Shown: positions 1 through 10,684 of the stretch, in pieces
Layout of the letters: every line of letters starts with the position of its first letter
How positions within the stretch are numbered: position 1 is the stretch's first letter
Origin: Anaeramoeba flamelloides
Lineage: Eukaryota; Metamonada; Anaeramoebidae
Assembly (NCBI GenBank): GCA_027625915.1
Contig: JANTQA010000023.1
Coordinates: forward strand, 7,750,001 to 7,814,000
DNA: 64,000 nt
Direction: 5' to 3'
Program-made: the position numbers and the translations under genes
Notes under the pieces: model-generated
What the model was told of the DNA's origin: nothing
Database searches by the model: none
The model's input: the letters and a program-made list of their open reading frames with translations, nothing else

Positions 1-99
1 GTAATAATAACTGGTTTAAATGAAAAACTAATTGAATAAATAATTTCTTGGATGTATTTTTAAGTACCTGGGTAAGAGATTTTAAAGTACTGTTAGTTG
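1..99. other. AT-rich window edge
   Basis: No gene or repeat boundary could be placed in the first 100 bases. Confidence 0.3.
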
Positions 100-925
100 T
101 AAAATAAAAAGATCAAAATTTTCATTCATCAGTCCAAAAAAATCACATGAGAATTATTAAAATAAATTCATCAAAAGTCCTACAATTCTCAAAGGTAAAT
201 AAATAAATTAAGCTGGTTTTAAGAATTAAAAAATTTGAAATTTAGCATGGTTTATAAAATCTGTTTTTAGAAAGCAGAATTGGAAAATTTTGTTCAATTG
301 TTTTTGCAACAAATAGTAAGCCCCAATTCAAAATTTTTAACACATCAAAATTCGATTTGTGAAAAAAAAAACTTATATAATCAATTCAAGAAGATTTACC
401 AAATTAGAACCATTCACGAATTGAAATGTCAACACTTGTTTATAAATTACAATACTCACAAAACAATAAATAAATAATTATCAATACAAATAACTCATTG
501 GTGTGTTAAAAATTTTGGAGAGAGCAAAACAAATAAATACATTGGTAAATTTGTTGAAATTCTATTAACAATTATTGATATATCAAAAAGTTAGTTACTA
601 TCAATTAATTTTATTGAGTTCTTATATTTTGAACAACTCGACTTTAACCTTAATACCAACCGTTGAAAAAAAATTTGATCGAACGAAACAAAGTTAGGTA
701 ATACAAAAAACGAAATAAAGACAAAAAAAATAAAAGATGAAAAAATGATTTTACAAATTTTATAAAATTCAAAATTATTTCCAATTTGAATGACATTATA
801 TTATTGTGATTTTTTGAACTTTTTTAACTATGTGGAAAATTTTGGAATTTTAGTTTAGAACAAACAATATAAATATAAAAAAAAACGCAATAAAATGTAT
901 TTTTTTCCAAAAAATAATTTATTTT
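100..925 (+). repeat. Dispersed repeat RA, copy 1
   Basis: Anonymous repeat. The same order of short blocks is found in direct orientation at 3537-4215, in reverse at 55815-56165 and 62740-63062, and in part at 22560-22810. Shared tracts include CTATTAACAATTATTGAT and the stretch around ATTATCAATAC. In both reverse copies the end reads TA then AACTCCAATTC, which suggests insertion at TA. The short open frame at 280-477 is not conserved between copies, so no protein is called. Confidence 0.65.
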
Positions 926-1027
926 AATCTATTAATAAAAGATCGTATTCACCTTAACCAATCATAAAAGGATGACATTTGTAATGTATCTTAAGAATTC
1001 ATTTGAAAGTACATTCTTCAAATTACT

Positions 1028-2930
1028 TTTTTTTTTTTTGAAATGAAAATTTATCAGTATATTTAATATAAAAAATTTTATTGGGCGTTGAGTGTTTTTG
1101 TTGAAAGGCTGACTCTTTTATTGTTATTTTTATTGAAGAAGTTTAAATTACACACTAGTCCTCATTATACTTTATATCCCTTTCAGTAATTTAAACATAA
1201 ATCGTTGATTTCTCGATTATTAATAAACGAAAATAATTTCAAGCTATCAAAGTTTAAAATTATCTCATTAAAGTTTAATTCTTTTAATTCGTGTTGAAAT
1301 ATTAATCTATTATTTTCATAGGAAGGACATACCAAAAAATAATCAATATTTTCTATTATTTCTTTCTTTTTATACTTTAAAACATAAAGGAAAAAAATTA
1401 TTTGAATTTTCTTTTATTACATAGTAATATCTATTTAAGTGGTTAGTAAACGTCCTGCATTTTAGAATTGTTGAACTTGAAGGATAACTTGTTTTTTTTT
1501 TTGATTATTAAATAAAGATTTCTGTTTTTTTATTATTTTAAAATATTTTTGTGGAATGCCATACTAGCGCTGTAGAGTTTCATAGAGTGCCGTAGAGTAC
1601 CTAGGTTAACTTGAGGTTTTTTTTTTGTTTCGTGAAGTGTTCTAGGTTTTTTTTTGAGGTTTTCTATTTTATTTGTGAAGTGTTCTAGGTTTTTTTGAGG
1701 TTTTCCAAATAAACAGAAAACTCAAGAAAACCTAACGAAACTCTATTGAAATGTTCTTTTAATTTCTCAAATTAAAAAAAACCTAAAGATGGATTTCCAG
1801 ATTTCAAAGGAATAGGGGGAAATCTTAGATTTTACACAATACTTTGTAATTCTAGAAAACTTAACAATGGATTTCTTATGTTTTCTGTTTTATTCTGAAA
1901 ATATATGGATTTTCGTTAGGTTTTTTTTACTTTTCGAAATAAACCGAAAATTTGTTAAAATTTTCTGTTTATTTCAAAAAGTAAAAAAAACCTAGAGCAC
2001 TTAACAAATAAACTGAAAACTCAAGAAAACCTAATAATTCTTTTTTTGAATTTGAGAGATAAAAAAAGAAAAAAAGAAATTTTCTTTTCCGGTCTAAAAT
2101 TAAAAAGGGGCTAACGGCGGTTTATCAGAATTTAAAAGAATAGAGTAAACTTAAAGGTTTTACTCGATCTTTCGAATTTTGAAAACTTAACGAAAAGTGT
2201 TGTCAAGTGTCGTAGAGTGCCTAGGTTTTCTTGAGGTTTTCTGTTTTATTAGTGAAGTGTTCTAGGTTTTTTTTACTTTAGAAATAAACCGAAAATTTAT
2301 TAAAATTTTCTGTTTATTTCTAAAGTAAAAACAACCGAACGAAAATCTATCGATTTTTCAAATAAACAGAAAACTCAAAAAAAGCTAACAGTGCTTTTTT
2401 TAAATTTGAGAAATAAAAATAAATTTTCAAAAATTTTCTTTTTATTTCCCGAATTAAAAAAAAATAATAACAACACTTCCAACTGGTTGAATTCAGCAAC
2501 TCATTATCAGTATATTTATAAATTTATCTTTTTACTTCAATTAAATCTTTTGATTTCCAGTTGATTTTATTATTTATTCTTTGATTAAATTATATTAATT
2601 TTTCTAAATAAGGAAGAGTAAAAATTTTTAATTTATTTTTGAATTATAATTTTATTTACTAAAATTACCAATTTTTCAAATTATAAATTCTGTTTTTGTA
2701 AATAAGAACTGGTGTATTTCTATTTATTTTGTATATTCCAGTAATATATGAATTAATCCAAGAATTCAAATAATTTAAAGTTTTTCTTTTATAATTATAT
2801 ATTTCTAACCCATATGTTAATTGACTTAATATAAAAGATTTAAATAATCTAATTTTCAAATTATTTGTTAGTAAATCATTATTAAACAATTTTTACAAGT
2901 TTCTTTTTCCTTTTTGAGTTTGGAAAGTTT
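1028..2930 (-). mobile_element. LINE-type non-LTR retrotransposon, 3' part, split
   Basis: On the minus strand 2889-2665 encodes a reverse-transcriptase thumb-like segment (KIRLFKSFILSQLTYGLEI, then LNSWINSYITGIYKINRNTP), typical of the region after the LINE catalytic palm. A lysine-rich lead-in (KLKKEKETCKNC) precedes it. Further 3', 1480-1200 encodes CRTFTNHLNRYYYVIKENS, then PLCFKV, then after a frame change DYFLVCPSYENNR, the C-terminal Cys-rich end of LINE ORF2 proteins. The two parts are separated by the palindromic block at 1480-2475. A 13-base A run on the minus strand at 1040-1028, just after an AATAAA-like signal, fits the 3' tail. The 5' part is missing and the frame is broken, so the copy is dead. 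Confidence 0.8.
1480..2475. repeat. Block P1: tandem imperfect palindromes inside the LINE
   Basis: About 1 kb made of repeated inverted units. Motifs recur in both orientations: GTGTTCTAGGTTTTTTTGAG, GAGGTTTTCTATTT, and AAAAAACCTAACGAAAATC as the reverse. A clear hairpin spans about 1915-1992, where TAGGTTTTTTTTAC is matched by GTAAAAAAAACCTA. A second type of arm ends in TTCTAGAAAAC or TTCCAGA. The same material occurs at 27775-28510, 55680-55815 and 8732-8890. There is no ORF. Confidence 0.7.
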
Positions 2931-3119
2931 ATTCTTTGATTTGAAATTCAAAGATCATGTGTTAAAAAAAAAAAAGGAAAATTCTCATTTATAATCCCTG
3001 TTAAGTACTATCCGAATTTTAAGGTCAAGTGAATATTATTTTTAAACTTCCTCCATGTTGACTTTAAAGAATGTCAAGCCAATAGAAATTGCAATTTTTT
3101 AATATTACCAAAAGGAAAA
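2931..3119. other. Short spacer between the LINE and foldback element T1
   Basis: No gene seen. Confidence 0.3.
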
Positions 3120-3536
3120 AAAGTGAAATAGGAAAAAAAGTTCAACATGATTTTTAATTGGATCATTAATAGGACCTGAAAATTCAAAATAAGATCAATT
3201 AATAAAAGAAAAAATAAATGATTTAAAGACAAAATGGATTTTTAAGCACAATAGCAGTTTTTGCAATACTATCTTTTTTGAAGGGATTTTTCTTTGACTG
3301 ATCCTTGATTAAAATTTTATCAAAAAATTTTAACTATTTCGGAGACCTCCAAAACAGCTCATCTGATCTTCAATAGAAAGGGTAGATTTAAATTGTATTT
3401 ATCAATTTCTTTGATAATAATATAATTTATTATTATTTAAAGTTAATTTGTTTCTATTTATTAATTGATTTTACTTTTCATTCTTAAAGTTTTCCAATAA
3501 AAAATCGTACTGAACTTCTTTACACGTTTCACTTTT
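3120..3536. mobile_element. Inverted-repeat element T1 (MITE-like), diverged copy
   Basis: Aligns along its whole length with 32387-32757. Ends are inverted: left TTTTTAATTGGATCATTA, right reading as GTGAAACGTG then the complement of the left arm. Shared internal blocks include GATTTAAATTGTATTT and GTTATTATTTGAAGTTAAT-like tracts. The better preserved copy at 32387 shows arms of about 50 bp. It codes for nothing. Confidence 0.6.
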
Positions 3537-4215
3537 TTTTCAGCAATAGCTGATTCTAAACCCCATTCCAAAAATTTGAACACACCCAAAATCAAAAATA
3601 GGTAAAAAAAAAAACTCAATTTATTATATTTTTCCAAAAATAATATTAAACCACATTTAAGTAACCCATAATTAATTTTTTTTATAAGTAATACTTTTTA
3701 TCCAAATAAAAGAAAAAAAATATAAAAAGAAAAAAAAAAAAATCGGTTTGTTGAAAATAATGAAATGAGCTGAATAAAAAATGTATTGGTAAATTTGTTG
3801 AAATTTCACCAACAATTATGATCGATCAAAAGATAAGATACCATCGGTCAATTGTATGTCATTTTTCTATTTAACAAACTCAACACTAACCTTCTATTTA
3901 CCATCAAAAAAAAATTACAGATCTAAGAAAACAGATTATATAATTGGAAAAAAGGTAATAAAAACAAAACAAAAAAGACAAAAAAATGAAATAATTTGTA
4001 AAATCAAAATTATTTCCAAATTTAATATAAAGTGTAGTATTATTTTTCTTTCAACAGTTTAAACTGTTTCCAAATTTTTGGAATTTAGTTTATTTATTAG
4101 GATTCGGCAAAAAAGCAAATATAAGAGTTAAAAAAAATAGAGTTTTTTTTTCAATTATCAGTCTTCTGAACATTTTTTACATTTCATTTTTATTATATTT
4201 TTCGAAATCTATTTT
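3537..4215 (+). repeat. Dispersed repeat RA, copy 2
   Basis: Direct copy of the RA repeat at 100-925, more diverged and with internal length changes. Matching landmarks are GCAATAGCTGATTCTAAACC against the same position in copy 1, ATTGGTAAATTTGTTGAAAT, and the AATTATTTCCAAATTT tract. The 68-codon frame at 3856-4062 lies inside it and is not conserved. Confidence 0.6.
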
Positions 4216-4374
4216 ATACACGGGCAAAGTTATTCTTTGATTAAATCTTATGAGACTCATTCAAAATACCTTTTCTTAATTGTGGTTTTTATATCACCCA
4301 TTGCATGAGAGATATGACATAAGTACTTTCTTATCAAAAATCAATTTTTATCAAAAAAGCTCTAAAAACCTTAA

Positions 4375-4640
4375 TAAAAATATCTCTCGATCACAGTAGG
4401 ATAGACAAGGAATGTAACCCTATCACAAAAAAAAAGTGTGTCAACTCGGATAAAAAAAGGCATGCCACAGTGTGAAATCTATGGGATCTGACAATAAGTA
4501 AATTTTTTTTTTTTTTATTATCAATCTATATTACCTGTGATAAATTTTTATTACATTTTTATAAAGAAGTGTGATAAATATGTGGTAGCTTAGCACTCGT
4601 GATATAATTTTATTATACTAAAATCTACACGAGAAATTAT
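4375..4640. mobile_element. Inverted-repeat element Q, copy 1
   Basis: Shares TCTATGGGAT(C/A)TGACA, an upstream ACTC(G/T)GATAAAAAAA and an ATGTAACCCTATCA-type left end with 46975-47190. Ends are inverted: CTATCAC near the left, GTGTGATA near the right. Non-coding. Confidence 0.5.
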
Positions 4641-5093
4641 AGACATCATCTTTCCATTGGTGTATTTAAACATTTTAAATTTTACAAATTTTTTCAAAAC
4701 AAAATAACAAAAATGAAAAATAATCTCATTTTGACATGATTGTTTCTCTATACTCCCACTATTGCTGTAATTTAAATTAAAAAAAGATTTTAATTTTGTG
4801 ATTTAATTACTCTTTTCATTTATTATAATGTTTTGAATAAAAAAAAAAACATATTCAATTTGTTTAAAAAAGACATTAATTTGAATTAAATTAATTCTGG
4901 GCTTTTTTATATCTAATTTGGAAAGATGGAAATTAATAAGTTTATTAATGATGGTTTAGTAAAAGAAGAAGAAAGAAATAAAAAAAAAACAATTATTATA
5001 ACAAAATATTTTTTACCACTAAAATAAATTCTTTTGTAAATATTCCAATCTAAACATAATAATAACAAAAAAAAAAAAAAACACAAAACATAG
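4641..5093. other. AT-rich sequence upstream of the Arl8-like gene
   Basis: Searched for the missing first half of the GTPase (P-loop, switch regions); none is present. An ATG at 4926 opens a 33-codon frame (MEINKFINDG...) that ends before 5040. Its only plausible donor has the wrong phase to join the exon at 5094. Confidence 0.4.
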
Positions 5094-6034
5094 TTTGGGA
5101 AAGATATTGTAAAGGGGTGAATGTAATTGTTTATGTTGTAGATAGTAATGATAAAAAGAGAATTAAGGAATCTAAAAAAGAGCTGAGAGAGCTTGTAAGC
5201 AAACAGGCATTAAAACGAATTCCATTACTGGTATTGGGAAATAAGAATGATTTAAAAAAGGCTGTTCCTGTAAAAAAGTTAATAGAATTAATGGAATTAG
5301 ACAAAATCAAAGATCGCGAAGTGTGTTGTTATTCTGTCAGTGCAAAAAATAAAAATAATCTCAATGTAATGATGAAATGGTTAATCAAGCATTCTAAAAA
5401 ACCTGAAAACTCTGTTGAAGATCAATTTGCTCTTGATGACGAAGATAGTGATGATTTTGTAAGCACGAGTCAAGATGAAGAAGAAGAAATTGAAACTAAA
5501 ATTAAATCAAAAAAGACAAAGAAAAAAAAAGTAAAAAAAAATAATGAAACTGAACAAATAAACAGTTCAAAAAAAAAGAGTAAGCACAAACAAAAACATA
5601 AAAATAAAAATAAAAATAAAAATATACCAAATGAAAAGAAAAATGGAAATGAGAAAGAAATTGAAAAGGGGGGAAAGGAAACAGAAAAGGAAACAGAAAA
5701 GAAAACAGAAAAGAAAACAGAAAAGAAAACAGAAATTGAAATTGAAAAAAATGAAAAGGAAACAGAAAAGGAGACAAATGAAAATAAAAAAAATGAATCT
5801 TCATTAAAAAATGAAATTAAAGAAATAAACAAAAATTTAAACCAAAACAATAGTAAAAAAAAAAATGAGGATCAGAATGAAAAAGAGACACAAGAGATGC
5901 AAAATCAAGAAAATGAAAATGAAAAGTCTGATTCAGACGAGATTCCTGTTGTGAGTAAAAAAACAAAGAAAAGGAAAAAGAAAAGGAAAAAGAAAGCAAC
6001 TGTTGTAATGATTGAAGATTCCGATTCAGAATAA
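5094..6034 (+). CDS. Arl8-like small GTPase, C-terminal half with a long charged tail (5' part missing)
   Basis: Arl8 GTPases sit on lysosomes and link them to motor proteins. The frame reads through WERYCKGVNVIVYVVDSND, which matches the middle of Arl8. It keeps the guanine-binding motif LGNKNDL, then IKDREVCCYSVSAKNK and WLIKHSKK, where Arl8 normally ends. The first half (P-loop and both switch regions) is absent from at least 1 kb upstream. After about residue 100 the frame continues for some 210 residues of Lys/Glu-rich sequence with repeated KKTE units, ending IEDSDSE and TAA. An AG just before the start could be a phase-1 acceptor, implying upstream exons outside the readable region. 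Alternatively this is a 5'-truncated retrocopy, because an A run of 34 begins 31 bases after the stop. Without the P-loop it cannot bind nucleotide normally. The Arl8 match is firm; gene status is not. Confidence 0.75.
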
Positions 6035-6064
6035 AACATTAAGAGCTGATATTTATCGAAATAA

Positions 6065-6065
<1 letters not shown>

Positions 6066-6099
<34 letters not shown>
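6066..6099 (+). repeat. A34 run downstream of the Arl8-like frame
   Basis: Unbroken run of 34 A. It could be the tail of a retrocopy or one of the many A runs of this genome. No convincing target-site duplication was found around the Arl8-like segment. Confidence 0.6.
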
Positions 6100-6103
<4 letters not shown>

Positions 6104-8339
6104 CTAAAAGGAACATAAAAAATTGAATGTCATAATAAATTTAAGCATAATTTATTATTTCATTTTTTTTTTTTTATTTTTTTTTTTTTTACTTACTTTT
6201 TTTAATTATAGGCAAAGCAACATTAAGATATAGAATACTTTTAAAATCGTAACCTTTAAAAATTAATAACTGTTGTCCAATCACATACACAAAAAAAAAA
6301 TAAGAATAAAATATAAATTAGTTTTATTATTATATTTATTATTCATTACTATTATTTTATTATTACTTTGAATATTTTTATTATTTTTTTTTTTGTAAAT
6401 CAGAAAAAAGGAAAGAATAGTTTTTCTAATTAAACTGAAAAAATTATTATTGGATATAAGTTTTCAAAATATCAAAAATCGATTTTTTTTTTATTGTATT
6501 TTTGATATGAGTATATTCGATTTTCTGAATTTGGTTATAAACTCTTTTTCAAATAAAAGGGCATACTAATTTTCAAGAATTATTCATAATTGAATCAAAT
6601 TAATTGTAGTATCATTCTAAAAGATAAAAAAAACTCTTTAAAACCTCAAGAAACACTCAACTGGATCTTTAAAACTCTTTTAAACAAAACAATAAAAATT
6701 AAAATTAAATAATTTAAAATTTTATGTGATCTTCTATTTGAAATGAGAAATCTCGTTTAGTAAATGAAGGGGGACAAAAATTATCAAACTAATAAAAACC
6801 TTTTAACATGGCCAATTGGGGAAAAGTTCTCAACATTTTATTGATAATTCTTTACAATTCGAACTTCTGTTCTTCAAAGTCTTGTTTTCAATATAAAGCC
6901 GCAATTCATCTGGACATTTCGTTGGATTTTTTTTTTTCGTTATTTTCTCTTTTAATTATTCCATACATCAATCACATAACCTGATTTCTTAATTACTATA
7001 ACTAGTTCATTCGAAATCAAACTTAAATTGTTTCAATTTTTATACTGTCAGATTATTTCCAAATTGGTTTCTTCTTATCTGGTGTTTTTTTCCAACTGTT
7101 CAATATCCATAAATAAAAATTACAAAAACTGTAAAAATGAATAATTAAAATGAAAATCACCAATAAGTAATTATCTTATTAATAGTCAAATTATTAGTAT
7201 TGATAATTTGAGAGGTTTACCCTTTTGTTTGCAAAAGATTTTTTATTTAGAATTCCTTTCGAATACCTTAATTTACGTGTTTAACTGCTATTAAAATACA
7301 GATATATAATTCTTACCTTTATATTGAAAATCTTTAAAAAATAAAATTGACTAAAATATATCAGAATTAGTTTATAGGGAAATTGAAAATAAGTCGAAAA
7401 TACTTGAAAATAGAACAGACTCAAATTTCTTCAAAAAGGTCTTAAATCGATGAAAATGAAACTTTTAATGTTGTTTTTTATTATTATTATTATTATTGAA
7501 GATTACTAAATAGCAATATTTCTCGTAAACGAATAATTTTATTTTCAAAAACATAATATAATCTAATTATTTTTCAAATAAATAAAAATAATTCAATGTT
7601 CTAAAGTGGTGTTCTTTTTTTCTAGAAATAAAAAAAAAATGAAAAAAAAAAAAAAAAAATCATTTAATAATATACTATTTAAATTACAAAATAAACTCCT
7701 ATTTTGAAGGTCAATAATCTGATATAATCATCTAAATATGAGAAATTTTTATTGATAATTTTATTTCAGGTATTTTTTGGTTATTTTGATAATAATTAAT
7801 ACCATTTCTTTTTATATTATTCTATTTCACCAAAAAAAGAAAATTCCATCAGGTATTAAGAAATATTTTGTTGATTATTTTTGATCAATTTGTTCTAATT
7901 TAAAGATTTTTAAAAGGTAGTATGTTTTTAAAAAAGAATTAACAAGAAAATTAGAGATATATATATTTTTTCAAGATTTTCAAAATAAAAGTTTTTTATT
8001 TCTTTTTCTAAATTAAAACAAAAAAAAATGACAATCTACACTGTTGAAATAAGAATCTTTATGATTGTGGTTCTGTATGAAAAAAAAAATGAATATTTTC
8101 TGTTTTTATATTTTTATGAAGGTTTTTTCAGGTATTCAAGTTTTCATAATTTTTTTTTAGTTTATAATAATATTTTTCAATCTGGAGAATTTATACATTA
8201 AAAAATAATAATAATCCAATCTTATTCCCATTTAAAATGGAAAAATTGTTAAAATAAATAAGAGATAATAATCTACATGGTACTCATACATATTTGAAAT
8301 ACATTTAATTACTTGTAATCCCTTAGGTTTTACAATAAA

Positions 8340-8370
<31 letters not shown>

Positions 8371-8534
8371 CTGATTGATCATCAGAGGATTGCTCTTATT
8401 TAAAAGAAAGGTAAACAAAATAATAAAAAATATTATTTTTTTTTTGTTTTATTTTGGAGGGGTGTAATTAATTTCATCTCATAACTTTTAACTTTTTTAG
8501 AATGTAAAATAAAAAATTACAGTCTTTAGTTTTA
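6100..8534. other. AT-rich intergenic stretch, no gene called
   Basis: A long run of A/T-rich sequence with homopolymers. Two spots look slightly coding: 6216-6260 follows a good acceptor and reads KATLRYRILLKS then stop, and 6810-6900 reads HGQLGKSSQHFIDNSLQFE. Neither can be extended into a gene. An A run lies at 8338-8363 followed by seven G, the longest G run noted in the window. Confidence 0.3.
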
Positions 8535-8731
8535 CAGTTAGTTCGACTTTTATGGAACTTACTTTAACAAAACTTAATGAATAAAAAAATCTCAAAATAA
8601 GGTTTTTTTTTTTTTTTTTTTTTTTTTGCATTATTTAATTCCCTCAACTCCAAATTTCTTTCTTTACTTTTGAATTTATTTTGTACTTTTATTTTCTTTT
8701 AAATTTTGTGTCTTAAAAATAGAACTGGTTG
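8535..8731. mobile_element. MITE family N, diverged copy
   Basis: About 197 bp between TA dinucleotides. The right end TCTTAAAAATAGAACTGGTT and the left end CAGTTAGTTCGACTTTTA are degenerate forms of the family ends seen at 16174, 41775 and 63572. The centre contains a T run. It is the oldest-looking of the five copies. Confidence 0.5.
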
Positions 8732-8890
8732 TAATCAATTCTTTTGAATTCTGGAAAAAACCATTACGTTTTTTATGAATTTTTCAAATTGAAAAAAAGA
8801 TTTTACATTTTCTTTTTATTTCTTGAATTAAAAAAAAAAGTATTTGGGTTTCTCTCAGTCTTTGGTTTAATTATAAAATCAATATATTTT
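8732..8890. repeat. Block P fragment
   Basis: TTCTTTTGAATTCTGGAAA and TTATTTCTTGAATTAAAAAA followed by a TTTGGGTTTCTC-type tract match parts of block P2 near 27830-27870. The 63-codon frame at 8744-8935 lies here and is not called. Confidence 0.4.
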
Positions 8891-9012
8891 ACATATAAAA
8901 CAAAAAACCTGCAGAAAATCAGTTTTAGCTTGTAACAAATAACAAGAATTGATTAAAATTTTTAGTTCAATTTCATAAAATAAAAAAAAAACTATACATC
9001 TGATAAAACTCA

Positions 9013-9609
9013 TCAGTACTTTACTCTATATGGCGGCACTTCCCTGAACACTAAATTTTTACTTCGAAATACTTCTAAATAGTCATAATTTTCTTTATCG
9101 TTGGCAATAAAGATAAGAATAGTAATTCTTGTTTCTTTCAAATAATAATGGTGTTTATTGAATGGTTTGGAAACAATCATCTTGTTATAATCTGAGTTTG
9201 GAATTGAGGAACGAAAAAAATGATATTGTTCGAAGTGATATAAGATGATGTTGAGGAGTCCAAAAAAAAAAAACTATTAATACCATCTTTGCACTAGAAC
9301 AATATCATATTTGAGTCTGGAAAGGGATCCAAAACTAAAAATTATAAACTGGAGATTTTTGAGTTAATCAAACAATATGAGATGTTATTTATTTTTTGTG
9401 ATTTCAGGATCTTATACAAGAAAAAAACAATAAAAAATCAAACCAATTTAAACAAAAACAAATTATTTGTAGTTCTTAATGGTACTTTGAAAAGCTTACT
9501 CTTCAAAAGTTCTTATTCTCCCAATGGAGTTAATGAAAAAATTCAAGTTAAATTTTGAATTTTCATCTATCAAAGACAAATTTTGGGACAAATTTTCTCT
9601 AAACAACAT
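9013..9609 (-). pseudogene. Unrecognised spliced coding region, possibly broken
   Basis: Two coding-looking pieces on the minus strand. Piece one starts at an ATG at 9609 (MLFRENLSQN...INSIGRIRTFE) and ends at a GTAAGC donor after 9500. Piece two begins after a TTTTTAG acceptor at 9334 and continues in phase as FGSLSRLKYDIVLVQRWY. Two adjacent in-frame stops (TAA, TAG at 9279-9274) and a T12 run follow; then the same frame stays open for about 80 codons, through LLNIILYHFEQYHF, ETRITILIFIAND and FREVPPYRVKY, to a TGA at 9015. No family was recognised. The composition (Trp, Cys, His, Pro, Gln present) is unlike the surrounding AT-rich noise. It is either a decayed gene or has an unusual intron over the two stops. 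Confidence 0.4.
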
Positions 9610-9890
9610 CGTTCTTACGGCCTTTCTATGAGTCTATTTCCTCTATATTCCCCATTTTCCAAGCAATTCTCAAAAATGATCAAACATAAAAACTCACATA
9701 TAGTGTGTTTTCTTAACTGTTACTATTTTTGAACATTCCTCTAAAATTTCTTAACTTGGCATAGTAAAAAAAGTAAAAATTTATTCATTCGTTTTTTTTT
9801 TTCTTTTTTTTAACTTTAATTCATATTTTTTTTTTTTTTCTCCTGTTTGAAATCAATTATTCAATTGTCTCTTGTTATCTTTTTTCAAAG

Positions 9891-10607
9891 AAAAAATATC
9901 AAATAATTTTAATTGTTTTAAAAATGATATTGATTTTTTTCGAGACGAGAAAAAAACAATGTTTGTATTTAGTCATTACTTTCAATGAAGAAATGGAATA
10001 TATTCATTTACCAAACATACCCCAAATTGTGAAGTACTTTTTTTTTTAGTTTTTCTTGAACAAATTCCTTGGTTCCTTGTACCAAAATCTGTGTTCAATT
10101 GGTTTTAAATTGAGACACCCACTAATCTCGTTTATATTAATTAAACAAAACCCCGTAAAAAAAATTGGTTAAACTCTTCTAAAATAACTTTTTCATATTT
10201 AAAGACAATTTTTTTCAATAAAATACTTCTTATTTTACTTTATTAGAATTGGAAATTAATAGATCAGAAAATTTTCAAACTTTGCCTAAAAATACAATGA
10301 TTTCCTCGAAATCTTTCCACAATGAAGGTAATACTATCCTAACTTGTAAGAGCTCTAATCTTTTTCTTTTCTGTAGTTGTATAAAATTATTTACTTAAAA
10401 TTTTACAAAGAAAAAGTTTAGGTTTTTAAAAAAAAATAAATGGCAAAGATATTATTCATTAGTTGGTTTTTGTTGTTGTTTATTAGGACTAATTCTTTAA
10501 TCCAAAATTTTTCGATTGTTTTTTCAGATGGCGGGCAAGGCCATTTTTTTAAAAAAAAATACGGTAATTTAATTTTCATAAATCAACTAACTAACAAATC
10601 CTTTTGA
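9891..10607 (+). CDS. Unrecognised gene, last exons (partial, possibly decaying)
   Basis: Best support is for the two last exons. Exon 10247-10327 follows a TTTATTAG acceptor and reads LEINRSENFQTLPKN, then MISSKSFHNE. It ends in phase 1 at GTAATA. After an acceptor TTTTTTCAG, exon 10528-10607 continues in phase as DGGQGHFFKKKYGNLIFINQ and stops at TGA. Upstream, 9891-10156 is open in one frame apart from a single TAG next to a T10 run, reading FNEEMEYIHLPNIPQIVKY, then LGSLYQNLCSIGFKLRHPL. No family was recognised. The end lies 77 bases from the end of the convergent BTB gene. Confidence 0.35.
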
Positions 10608-10684
10608 TTTGGGCATTTTTTTCTTTTTTCGTTTTTCTTTTTTGTTTTAACTTTCCCGAGCAATAGTAGTCATGTTTGTAGTAA

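Noticed and set aside
4926-5028. Short frame MEINKFINDG as a first exon of the Arl8-like gene
   Set aside because: It has no GTPase motif, and the only possible donor has the wrong phase for the exon at 5094.
5470-5999. Phe/Ser-rich open frames on the minus strand
   Set aside because: They are antisense of the purine-rich Lys/Glu tail of the Arl8-like frame, which keeps all antisense frames open.
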